The notes under the pieces are model-generated. The model was not told the DNA's origin. It saw nothing but the letters and a program-made list of their open reading frames with translations, and did not search any database. The translations under genes and the position numbers were made by a program. This document shows, piece after piece, positions 1-7,284 of a DNA stretch of 7,427 bases (positions are counted from its first letter, which is position 1; the number at the start of each line of letters is the position of its first letter). The stretch spans positions 1 through 7,427 of the forward strand of contig JAEDOI010000044.1 in the NCBI GenBank assembly GCA_016302065.1, read 5' to 3'. Source of the stretch: Bacilli bacterium. Lineage in GTDB: Bacteria; Bacillota_I; Bacilli_A; RFN20; CAG-826.

Positions 1-1
1 A

Positions 2-49
2 TTTTATAATTTACATCAAATCAAATGTTTAATAAAATATTTATTGTGA
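2..49 (+). CDS. Possible 3' end of an upstream gene (partial, uncertain)
   Basis: One reading frame is open from the left edge to a TGA at 47-49, giving 15 codons (FYNLHQIKCLIKYLL). Its stop overlaps a GTG at 46-48 as GTGA, the arrangement of translationally coupled genes. That GTG is also the best family-supported start of the ABC transporter that follows. Fifteen open codons could arise by chance in such AT-rich DNA. A second frame is also open from the edge, to TAA at 30-32. No function can be assigned. The overlap is seen; that it is a real gene end is inference. Confidence 0.25.
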   Translation, partial: FYNLHQIKCLIKYLL

Positions 50-2727
50 TTGAAGTTAAGAACTTAAATAAAATATATTCAATAAATAAAAAAAGAAATT
101 CGAGGGGTTTAGTAGATGTTAGTTTTGTTCTTCCTAGTTCTGGTTTTGTTTTTATTTTAGGAAAATCTGGAAGTGGAAAATCTACTTTAATTAACTGTTT
201 AGGTCTTCTTGATAAACCAACAAGTGGGGATATTTTAATTGATAATAAAAACTATAAAGAATTTACTCTTAAAGATGAAGAATATTATCGAGCTAAAGTA
301 TTTGGATTTGTTTTTCAAGATTATCAATTATTAGAAGAGCTAAGTGTTAAAGATAATATTAAATTAGGCTTAAGTTTAATTTCTGATTTAGAAAATTGTG
401 AGCAAAGAATTAAGGAAATAATTAACAAAGTAGATCTAGTTGGGTTTGAAGATCGAAGCGTTAAAGAATTGAGTGGAGGAGAAAAACAACGTGTTGCTAT
501 TGCAAGAGCCCTAATAAAAAATCCAAGAATCGTTTTTGCAGATGAACCTACTGGAAATCTAGATGAAAAAACTTCAGAAATAATATTAAATATTTTAAAA
601 GAATATTCGAAAGATCATTTAGTGATTATGGTAAGTCATGATTTACTTTTAAGTTATAAATTTGCTGATAGAAGAATAACTTTAAAAGAAGGATTAATAA
701 TTAATGATGAAATTAGAAAAGAAAATTATGAAAATAAATTAGTAATTGATGAAAATAACAATTGTTTTTTACCATTTTTTAGAAATTTAAACGAAAATGA
801 AAACAAAGAAATTAATAATAACATTAAGAACATTAAATCAATTTCTAATTTAGATTCTGGATTTTTAAAAAATAAATTAGAAATAAATGATACTTTTTCA
901 TTAAAATATGAAAGAGTAGAATTTAATAAAAAAGAAAAGAATAAATTAACATTTAAATTCATTAAAAATGGACTAATAAGTTCATCTATTTTATCTTTTT
1001 TATCTTCATTAATTGTTATTTTAATTTTATTAATTCAAACATTTATTTCTTTTAATATTAATGATGTTGTGGTTAAAAATTTTAAAAGAAGTGGCAGTGA
1101 AGTAGCTTTATTTTCTAAATCAATTGAAGATGATGAATTAACTTTTAATAATATAAAATTAAAAACATTAAAAGAAATGGATGAAAGTGATAAAGCCTTA
1201 ATTAAAGGAGATTCAAATAATGAATTTATTGATGTAGTCAATTATTCGATAATAACAAATTATTCTTCTGGATGTATAAATTATTGGGATAGAGGATATT
1301 TTTCAACAACTATTAATACTATACTTCATGGTAACAATCCTTATCCTATTATTAGTAACGGAACAGCTTTAGTGACTGATACTTATTTAATTGATAAATT
1401 TAATTTAGATGATAAAAACAATATTTTAGCTGGATCCTTAGCTAATTGTCAAAATTCTACTAGCTTAATTATTACTGATTTATATGCTGATGGAATTATT
1501 GAAGCATATGCTAATAATCATGTTAATTTAACATATGAACAATTAATTGGAAAATTATATCCTTTAACTACATATGGACAGAAATCTTTAAGTTGTAGTT
1601 GTTCTATTGGATGTATAGTTAAAACAAATTATAAAGAAAAATATAAAGAAATATTTTTAAATTACGAAAATTTTAAAAACAAAGTAATTAATCGTGTTGA
1701 ATATAATGAATTTTTAAAATCTGAAACATTCAATAAATATAGTTCAGATTTATATAGTGGCACCTATTCAATGTGTTATTCTAATAATCCTAAATTTATA
1801 GAATGTGTAAAAGAATTAAATGATGAAAGAAATTATAGTAGTCCTAGTGGATTATTTTATAACACTTCTTTATCTTTAGCGGATAGTTATTTAAATGAAT
1901 CATATGCAAGTTTAATATCAATTAATAATACATTAACTGATGATGAAGTTATTATTAATCAAGATATTTATAATTTTTTAAGAGAAAAATATAATGATGA
2001 TGAAATAATTAGTAAAGAACTTTATATAATGAAAACTCAAAATAACCAAAGAAATGGAGAAATGAAAGGATATATTAAGTTAACTATAAAAGGTATATCA
2101 TCTACTAGTAAAGGAATGGCAATTAATTCACATAATATTAAAAGATTAAATGCCCTTCATATTATGAAATATGCTCTTATAACAGATGTTGATTCTAATA
2201 TATCTTCAATTATAAAAAATGCTTATAATAATGATTATTTTATATTTGACAGAAATAGTACAAATTATGATGTAGTAGATAGAACTACTAAAGCATTTTC
2301 TAATTTATTTACTTTTATTGAAGTATTGGCTTTTGCTTTTTTAATTGCATTTTATATTATGTTTAACATTAGATCTATAAGTAGTTCAAAACATCAAATT
2401 GGAATATTAAAAGCTTTAGGAATGAAATTTAAAGATTTATGCTCAATATTTATTTATAAAAACTTAATTTTTACTGTAATTAGTATAGTTTCCACTTTAC
2501 TACTTGCTTTTCCTTCATTTAAAATAGCTGATGTATTATTAATTGAAAGCTATTCTTTATTTATTAGAAAAAGTATGCCATATTTAGAAATATTTATTAT
2601 TAAACCAACAATATTTTTATTAGTTTTTGCTATTATTCTAATAATTTTTATAGTTTCCACATTAATTCCTTTATTAATTTTAAAAAAGATTACACCTTCA
2701 AAAATAGTAAATAATAAAAATGAATAA
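46..2727 (+). CDS. MacB-like ABC transporter, fused ATPase and FtsX-type permease
   Basis: This is a single-chain ABC exporter or mechanotransmission protein of about 893 residues in the cytoplasmic membrane. Counting from GTG 46, the ATPase shows Walker A GKSGSGKST (39-47), Q-loop Gln91, signature LSGGE (142-146), Walker B with catalytic Glu167, a NLD D-loop and switch His198. A Lys/Asn-rich linker (~220-303) leads to TM1 (~314-336), then a large extracellular domain (~337-754), TM2 (~755-774), a cytoplasmic turn with the FtsX-like IGILKALGMK, TM3 (~800-822) and TM4 (~855-880). This four-helix layout is that of MacB and related peptide or lipoprotein exporters, not of BceB. I prefer GTG 46 because the protein then begins M-IEVKNLNK, as NBDs of this family do, and because it overlaps an upstream TGA. 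ATG 25 in the same frame is the alternative; neither has a Shine-Dalgarno site. No MacA-type adaptor is seen. The substrate is unknown. The gene is more AT-rich than glgBP. Confidence 0.88.
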   Translation: MIEVKNLNKIYSINKKRNSRGLVDVSFVLPSSGFVFILGKSGSGKSTLINCLGLLDKPTSGDILIDNKNYKEFTLKDEEYYRAKVFGFVFQDYQLLEELSVKDNIKLGLSLISDLENCEQRIKEIINKVDLVGFEDRSVKELSGGEKQRVAIARALIKNPRIVFADEPTGNLDEKTSEIILNILKEYSKDHLVIMVSHDLLLSYKFADRRITLKEGLIINDEIRKENYENKLVIDENNNCFLPFFRNLNENENKEINNNIKNIKSISNLDSGFLKNKLEINDTFSLKYERVEFNKKEKNKLTFKFIKNGLISSSILSFLSSLIVILILLIQTFISFNINDVVVKNFKRSGSEVALFSKSIEDDELTFNNIKLKTLKEMDESDKALIKGDSNNEFIDVVNYSIITNYSSGCINYWDRGYFSTTINTILHGNNPYPIISNGTALVTDTYLIDKFNLDDKNNILAGSLANCQNSTSLIITDLYADGIIEAYANNHVNLTYEQLIGKLYPLTTYGQKSLSCSCSIGCIVKTNYKEKYKEIFLNYENFKNKVINRVEYNEFLKSETFNKYSSDLYSGTYSMCYSNNPKFIECVKELNDERNYSSPSGLFYNTSLSLADSYLNESYASLISINNTLTDDEVIINQDIYNFLREKYNDDEIISKELYIMKTQNNQRNGEMKGYIKLTIKGISSTSKGMAINSHNIKRLNALHIMKYALITDVDSNISSIIKNAYNNDYFIFDRNSTNYDVVDRTTKAFSNLFTFIEVLAFAFLIAFYIMFNIRSISSSKHQIGILKALGMKFKDLCSIFIYKNLIFTVISIVSTLLLAFPSFKIADVLLIESYSLFIRKSMPYLEIFIIKPTIFLLVFAIILIIFIVSTLIPLLILKKITPSKIVNNKNE

Positions 2728-2825
2728 ATTTTCATTAAATTAATAAATAATTTTCATATAATGAAAATATATTGAAATTAATTTTCATTGATATCATCAA
2801 TATTTTTTAGTATTTTTTGAAAATT
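2727..2825. promoter_or_regulatory. CodY-like boxes in the glgBP upstream region (candidate operators)
   Basis: Two 15-base sites resemble the CodY consensus AATTTTCWGAAAATT. AATTTTCATTAAATT at 2727-2741 matches 13 of 15 and TATTTTTTGAAAATT at 2811-2825 matches 13 of 15. A third, AATTTTCATATAATG at 2749-2763, matches 12. Matches were counted by eye. CodY is the GTP/branched-chain amino acid responsive repressor of low-GC Firmicutes. The second box lies just before the presumed glgB promoter. The motif is nearly all A/T, so chance matches are more likely here than in balanced DNA, and it is unknown whether this organism has CodY. Confidence 0.3.
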
Positions 2826-2845
2826 ATTTTGAATTAAATGAAAAT
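2728..2845. repeat. Five copies of the octamer ATTTTCAT, both orientations
   Basis: The octamer ATTTTCAT occurs at 2728-2735, 2750-2757 and 2781-2788, and its reverse complement ATGAAAAT at 2761-2768 and 2838-2845. Four of the five extend to ATTTTCATT. The second and third in order form a perfect hairpin or dyad, with 8-base arms and an ATA centre (2750-2768). Other pairs could form alternative stems. The octamer also appears inside coding sequence (e.g. around 729-755), but clustering five copies in 118 bases is not expected from composition alone. Repeated operator half-sites are one reading. Confidence 0.6.
2787..2819 (+). terminator. Weak terminator-like hairpin after the ABC transporter gene
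   Basis: ATTGAT (2787-2792) and ATCAAT (2796-2801) form a 6-base stem around ATC, followed by two T-runs in a direct repeat (TATTTTTTAG at 2801-2810, TATTTTTTGA at 2811-2820). The stem has only one G-C pair, so it would be a poor terminator, yet it is the only terminator-like structure seen between the transporter gene and glgB. Read-through into glgB is possible. Confidence 0.22.
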
Positions 2846-2861
2846 ATTATGTAAATATACT
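2817..2861 (+). promoter_or_regulatory. Probable glgBP promoter region (exact elements unclear)
   Basis: A promoter is expected in the 190-base gap before glgB. Candidate parts are a -35-like TTGAAA (2817-2822), a second TTGAAT (2829-2834) and a -10-like TATACT (2856-2861). No pair has both good matches and 16-18 base spacing: TTGAAT to TATACT is 21 bases, while TTAAAT (2834-2839) to TATACT is 16 but weak. A perfect TATAAT at 2892-2897 looks too close to glgB, since transcription would start within its ribosome-binding site. The TTGAAA overlaps a CodY-like box, which would suit repression. Confidence 0.3.
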
Positions 2862-2903
2862 AATTTACTTATATTAATATTAGTTTTCTATTATAATATT
2901 TAA

Positions 2904-2909
2904 AGAGGT
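2904..2909 (+). promoter_or_regulatory. Ribosome-binding site of glgB
   Basis: AGAGGT ends 8 bases before the ATG at 2918, a normal spacing. It decides the start in favour of 2918 over the in-frame ATG at 2948, which has no such site. Confidence 0.85.
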
Positions 2910-2917
2910 AAAAAAAC

Positions 2918-4819
2918 ATGGCTTTTGGAATTTTATATGATTTCTTAATGGGTCAAACTATTGAGGCTTACAAATATTTTGGTGCTCATTTTGAAAAAAG
3001 AATTATTGAACGTGAAATTGATGTTCCATTAAAAAAAGATTCATCAAAAACTAAAAAAGCACTTGGAAAAGTCGAAGTAAATGGTGTTGTTTTTAGACTT
3101 TACGCTCCAATGGCAAGTGATGTTAGTGTAATTGGTGAATTTAATGATTGGAATCCTGCTGCTCATAAAATGAAAAAGGTTGATGATTGTGGAGTTTATG
3201 AAATATTTATTGAAAACTTACATAATTATCAATTTTATAAATATCATTTTAAAAATGCTAATGGATGTTACGTCGATAAAGCGGACCCTTATGCATTTTA
3301 TAGCGAATATCGTCCAGGTACTTGTTCAAGATTATTTAATATTGAAGGTTTTATTTGGCATGATAAACCATTTTTAGATACAAGAAATAGAAATTTTGAC
3401 CGCCCTTTAAGTATTTATGAAATTCATTTAGGTTCATGGAAGGGAAAAGTTGATGGTAGAAATTTAAGTTATGAAGAGATAGCCGATTATTTAATTCCTT
3501 ATGTTAAAGAACTTGGTTATACTCATGTTGAAATTATGCCAATTTGTCAATATCCTTTTGATGGAAGTTGGGGATATCAAGCAACGGGATTTTATAGTGT
3601 TGATTCTCGATATGGTAATCCAATGCAACTTATGTCTTTTATAGATAGAATGCATCAAGCAGGAATTGGAGTAATTTTAGATTTTGCACCAGTTCATTTT
3701 GCAAATGATCCTTGGGCTTTAGCTAAATTTGACGGAACTTGTCTATATGAATATAGCGATACTCATATGTATAATTCATGGGGAAGTTTAAATTTTGATT
3801 TAGGTAAAGATCCTGTTAGAAGTTTCTTAATGTCTGCAATGAATTATTTTATTACTTATTTCCATTTTGATGGAATTAGATGTGATGCAATAAGCAATGT
3901 TGTTTATTGGGAAGGTAATAAAAATAATGGTGAGAATGTTGGAGCAACTGAGTTTATTAAAAGATTAAATGGTAAAATTCATTTAGCTCATAATGATGTA
4001 ATGATGATTGCTGAAGATTCAACCGATTTTTCAAAAGTTACTAAACCTACTGATTGGAATGGACTTGGATTTGACTATAAATGGGATTTAGGATGGATGA
4101 ACGATACTTTAAAATATTATGGTTTAGATCCTATTTATAAAAAATATGATCATAATAAAATTACATTCTCAATGGCTTATTTTTATAGTGAAAATTTCAT
4201 GTTGCCATTAAGCCATGATGAAGTAGTCCATGGAAAAGGGACAATATTAAATAAGATGTGGGGCGATTACGATCAAAAATTTGCTCTTGTTAGAAATTTA
4301 TATGCCTATCAATATGCTCATCCTGGCAAGAAATTATCATTTATGGGCAATGAACTTGCTTCATGGGATGAATGGAACGAAAATAAATCATTACCTTGGG
4401 AATTAAAACGTTTTCCAAAACATGATTCAATTACAAGATTAATTAGGGATTTAAATTTAATTTATGCTCATGAAGATGCACTTCATGTAGAAGAATATAA
4501 TCAAGTTCACTTTGATTGGTTGATGGTTGATAATTCAAATGATAGTGTATTTGCATTTGAAAGAAGAGTTGGTGATTCTCATATTGTTTGTGTATTTAAT
4601 ATGACTCCTAAATATTATGAATATTACGATATTGGATTAACAAGAAGTGGTACTTATGAAGAAATATTAAATACTGATAAGGATGTATATGGAGGAAGCA
4701 ACGCTTATAATGGATTAAAGCTTACTTCAACAGAAAATGGTCCATATAATAAACCTTACAAAATGACAATAAAACTAGCTGGTTTCGCTGCTTGTTTCTT
4801 TAGATTTGTTAAGAATTAA
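2918..4819 (+). CDS. glgB: 1,4-alpha-glucan branching enzyme GlgB (GH13, EC 2.4.1.18)
   Basis: This cytoplasmic enzyme cuts an alpha-1,4 glucan chain and rejoins it through an alpha-1,6 bond, making the branches of glycogen. The 633 residues fit the shorter Bacillus-type GlgB, which lacks the extra N1 domain of the 728-residue E. coli enzyme. A short N-terminal part (AYKYFGAHFE near 17-26) precedes a CBM48 domain (~52-140, with GEFNDWNP at 73-80). The GH13 barrel (~160-510) has region I (D255 to H260), nucleophile Asp323 in RCDA with Arg321, acid/base Glu366 in AEDSTDF, and His433/Asp434 in LPLSHDEVVHGK. The branching-enzyme landmark GSWGYQATGFY is at 216-226. A C-terminal beta domain follows (~530-630). 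All catalytic residues are present. glgP starts 15 bases downstream, so the two are co-transcribed. The window has no glgC, glgD or glgA. Confidence 0.97.
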   Translation: MAFGILYDFLMGQTIEAYKYFGAHFEKRIIEREIDVPLKKDSSKTKKALGKVEVNGVVFRLYAPMASDVSVIGEFNDWNPAAHKMKKVDDCGVYEIFIENLHNYQFYKYHFKNANGCYVDKADPYAFYSEYRPGTCSRLFNIEGFIWHDKPFLDTRNRNFDRPLSIYEIHLGSWKGKVDGRNLSYEEIADYLIPYVKELGYTHVEIMPICQYPFDGSWGYQATGFYSVDSRYGNPMQLMSFIDRMHQAGIGVILDFAPVHFANDPWALAKFDGTCLYEYSDTHMYNSWGSLNFDLGKDPVRSFLMSAMNYFITYFHFDGIRCDAISNVVYWEGNKNNGENVGATEFIKRLNGKIHLAHNDVMMIAEDSTDFSKVTKPTDWNGLGFDYKWDLGWMNDTLKYYGLDPIYKKYDHNKITFSMAYFYSENFMLPLSHDEVVHGKGTILNKMWGDYDQKFALVRNLYAYQYAHPGKKLSFMGNELASWDEWNENKSLPWELKRFPKHDSITRLIRDLNLIYAHEDALHVEEYNQVHFDWLMVDNSNDSVFAFERRVGDSHIVCVFNMTPKYYEYYDIGLTRSGTYEEILNTDKDVYGGSNAYNGLKLTSTENGPYNKPYKMTIKLAGFAACFFRFVKN

Positions 4820-4822
4820 TTT

Positions 4823-4829
4823 AGGGGGA
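4823..4829 (+). promoter_or_regulatory. Ribosome-binding site of glgP
   Basis: AGGGGGA lies in the 15-base gap between glgB and glgP and ends 5 bases before the ATG at 4835. It pairs with the usual anti-Shine-Dalgarno sequence with one G-U wobble, so glgP should be initiated independently of glgB translation. Confidence 0.88.
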
Positions 4830-4834
4830 AATAT

Positions 4835-7246
4835 ATGTTATTTAATAATAAAGAAGAGTTTAAAAAGTTATATGTTGATAGATTAACTAGTAAATATGGA
4901 AAATCACCAGCTGATGCCCATATTTATGAAAAATATGATGTTTTAGGTGAACTTGTTAGAGATTATAGTGGTACCAATTGGAGAAATACTAGAGATTATG
5001 TTATAAACAATGAAAAGAAACAATTAGTATATTTTTCAATGGAGTTTTTAATTGGTAGACTTCTTACATCAAATATGATGAATCTTGGAATATTTAATAT
5101 TTGTAAAGAAGGTTTAGCTGAACTTGATATTGATATTGGTGAACTTGAGGATATGGAAGATGATGCAGGTCTAGGAAATGGCGGTTTAGGAAGACTTGCT
5201 GCTTGCTTCCTTGATTCAATTGCTTCATTAGGACTTCCAGGAAATGGAAATTGTATTAGATATGAATATGGTTTCTTTAAACAAAAAATATTAAACGAAA
5301 ATCAAGTTGAACTTCCAGATCAATGGTTAAGTAATGGTTTTGTATGGGAAATTAGAAAACCAAAACATAGTTGTAATGTTGGATTTTATGGTAATGCAGA
5401 AACATATCTTAAACCAAATGGAGGATATGGAATTAAGACTGTAAATGCAACAATTGTTAAAGCTTGTCCATATGATGTCTATGTTTTAGGTGCTAATAAT
5501 GGCGTTGCTAACACTTTAAGACTTTGGAGCGCTCAACCTAGTGAAGAAAATATGGAAAGTGGTCAATCCTTTAATGAATACTTAGATACATTACAAGAAT
5601 TAAGCCATGGTTTATATCCAGATGATACTACTGAACATGGAAAATTATTAAGATTAAGACAACAATACTTCTTTGTTTCTGCTGGTCTTCAATCAGTTAT
5701 TAGAGGTCATTTAAGAAAATATAAAACCCTTGATAATTTAGCTGATAAATATGTATTTCAACTTAATGATACTCATCCAATTTTAGCAATTCCTGAATTA
5801 ATGAGATTATTAATGGATGTTTATAATTATGGTTGGGATGATGCATTTAATATTGTCACGAAAGCTTTTGCATATACTAATCATACAGTTATGCCAGAAG
5901 CTTTAGAAAAATGGCCTTGTGAATATATTCAAAGATTAATTCCTCGTTGCTATATGATTATTGAAGAAATTAATCGTCGTTTTATTGAATGGATGAGAAA
6001 GAATAAAGTTGAAGAAAGTGATTTTGACAATATGTTAATCATTAAAGACAATATGGTTAGAATGACTAATTTAGCTATTATTTGCTGTTTCTCAGTAAAT
6101 GGTGTTGCTCGAATTCATACTGAAATTTTAAAAACTGTTACATTTAAATCTTTCTATAAATATTTTAAAGAAAAATTTAATAACAAGACTAATGGGGTAA
6201 CTCATAGAAGATGGTTAATGTATTGTAATAAAGGATTAAATGATCTTCTTGTTGAAAAAATTGGTTCTTCTTGGCAAAAAGAACCAGCTAAACTTGAAGA
6301 CTTTATGAAATTTGAAAAAGATAAAGAAGTTCATTCTCGTTTAGAAAGCATTAAACATCAAAACAAAGTAAAACTTGCTAATTATATTGAAAAGAATTAT
6401 GGAATTACTATTGATACTAATTCCATAATTGATACTCAAATCAAAAGACTTCACGCTTATAAACGCCAACTTATGAATGTCTTTAGAATCATGCATTATT
6501 ATTTTGAAATAAAGAACAATCCAAACTTTAAGATGTACCCTCATACATTTATATTTGGCGCTAAAGCTGCTCCAAGTTATGTATTTGCTAAAAATATTAT
6601 TACTTTAATTCTTTCTGTAGCTAATGTTGTTAATAATGATCCTGAAGTAAATAAATATATGAAAGTTATATTTGTTGAAAATTATGGAGTATCCTTAGCT
6701 GAATTAATTATTCCAGCTACCGATATAAGTGAACAAATTTCTTTAGCTGGAAAAGAAGCTAGCGGAACATCTAATATGAAGTTTATGATGAATGGTGCTT
6801 TAACTCTTGGTACTCTTGATGGAGCAAATGTTGAAATCAATGAACTTGTTGGTGATAAAAATTCATTTATATTTGGAAATCATGTCGAAGATGTTGAAAG
6901 AATTAAATTAAATGGCTATTCTCCTTGGGATGAATATAATTCAAATCAAAAGGTTAGAAGAATATTAGATTCATTATTTAATGGTCCATGGTGTGAAGGC
7001 AAAAATGATAGATTTAGATCAATATTTGATGAAATAATGAATAGAAATGATGAATATTTAATTCTTAAAGATTTTGATAGTTACCTTGAAGAAAGTAAAA
7101 AGATTGAAGAATATTATTTATCTAAAGATAAGTGGTATGCTTCAAGTGTTGTAAATATTGCTAAAAGCGGATATTTCTCAAGCGATAGAACAATAGAACA
7201 ATATAACGAAGATATTTGGCATCTTGAACCAATAAAATTTAATTAA
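4835..7246 (+). CDS. glgP: Glycogen/starch/maltodextrin phosphorylase (GT35, EC 2.4.1.1)
   Basis: This PLP-dependent enzyme removes glucose units from non-reducing ends of alpha-1,4 glucans using phosphate, releasing glucose-1-phosphate in the cytoplasm. The 803 residues match the usual bacterial length (about 800-815). Family landmarks appear in order: YFSMEFLIGR (66-75), DDAGLGNGGLGRLAAC (109-124), RLWSAQ (229-234), QLNDTHP (309-315), TNHTVMPEALEKWP (348-361), NGVTHRRWL (453-461) and KRLHAYKRQLMN (537-548). The PLP signature EASGTSNMK has the cofactor Schiff-base lysine at Lys649, followed by NGALTLGTLDGANVEI. Nothing is truncated. The N-terminus lacks the longer regulatory extension of animal phosphorylases, as in other bacteria. 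Placement right behind glgB gives a branch-and-degrade pair. Sequence alone does not separate a glycogen-preferring from a maltodextrin-preferring (MalP-like) enzyme, but the glgB neighbour favours glycogen. Confidence 0.97.
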   Translation: MLFNNKEEFKKLYVDRLTSKYGKSPADAHIYEKYDVLGELVRDYSGTNWRNTRDYVINNEKKQLVYFSMEFLIGRLLTSNMMNLGIFNICKEGLAELDIDIGELEDMEDDAGLGNGGLGRLAACFLDSIASLGLPGNGNCIRYEYGFFKQKILNENQVELPDQWLSNGFVWEIRKPKHSCNVGFYGNAETYLKPNGGYGIKTVNATIVKACPYDVYVLGANNGVANTLRLWSAQPSEENMESGQSFNEYLDTLQELSHGLYPDDTTEHGKLLRLRQQYFFVSAGLQSVIRGHLRKYKTLDNLADKYVFQLNDTHPILAIPELMRLLMDVYNYGWDDAFNIVTKAFAYTNHTVMPEALEKWPCEYIQRLIPRCYMIIEEINRRFIEWMRKNKVEESDFDNMLIIKDNMVRMTNLAIICCFSVNGVARIHTEILKTVTFKSFYKYFKEKFNNKTNGVTHRRWLMYCNKGLNDLLVEKIGSSWQKEPAKLEDFMKFEKDKEVHSRLESIKHQNKVKLANYIEKNYGITIDTNSIIDTQIKRLHAYKRQLMNVFRIMHYYFEIKNNPNFKMYPHTFIFGAKAAPSYVFAKNIITLILSVANVVNNDPEVNKYMKVIFVENYGVSLAELIIPATDISEQISLAGKEASGTSNMKFMMNGALTLGTLDGANVEINELVGDKNSFIFGNHVEDVERIKLNGYSPWDEYNSNQKVRRILDSLFNGPWCEGKNDRFRSIFDEIMNRNDEYLILKDFDSYLEESKKIEEYYLSKDKWYASSVVNIAKSGYFSSDRTIEQYNEDIWHLEPIKFN

Positions 7247-7284
7247 CAAATAACGGAGCCTTGTCTCCGTTTTTTGTTAATTAA
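7239..7284 (+). terminator. Strong intrinsic terminator of the glgBP operon
   Basis: The core stem AACGGAG (7252-7258) and CTCCGTT (7265-7271) encloses a 6-base loop and runs into a T-tract (7270-7275). Flanking bases continue the pairing: 7239-7250 complements 7273-7284 with one T-T mismatch (7251/7272), giving arms of 20 bases. The glgP stop codon TAA (7244-7246) lies inside the 5' arm. The long near-symmetric stem with A/T flanks might also stop transcripts from the other strand. Confidence 0.93.

Noticed and set aside
5..10. Perfect TATAAT near the left edge as promoter of the transporter gene
   Set aside because: Its -35 region is outside the window, TATAAT is common in such AT-rich DNA, and the GTGA overlap suggests an upstream coding frame across it.
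726..1241. Open frames of 68-78 codons on the minus strand inside the transporter gene
   Set aside because: They lie opposite a well-supported gene, have no ribosome-binding site, and translate to Phe/Ser/Leu-rich sequence typical of antisense of Lys/Asn-rich codons.
2550..2735. Minus-strand 61-codon frame at the 3' end of the transporter gene
   Set aside because: It overlaps the conserved C-terminal membrane helices on the other strand and has no start context or family resemblance.
2892..2897. Perfect TATAAT as the glgB -10 element
   Set aside because: Transcription would begin at about 2904, inside the glgB ribosome-binding site, and the 17-base-distant -35 (TTATAT) is poor.
3180..3377. 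65-codon + strand frame inside glgB
   Set aside because: It is an out-of-frame shadow of the CBM48 coding region and its product is Ile/Met-rich without motifs.
6341..6544. 67-codon minus-strand frame inside glgP
   Set aside because: It lies opposite conserved phosphorylase motifs including KRLHAYKRQLMN, with no independent support.
46..7246. Use of genetic code 4 (TGA as Trp)
   Set aside because: All three long genes are intact with TGG for Trp and no in-frame TGA, so the standard bacterial code fits.
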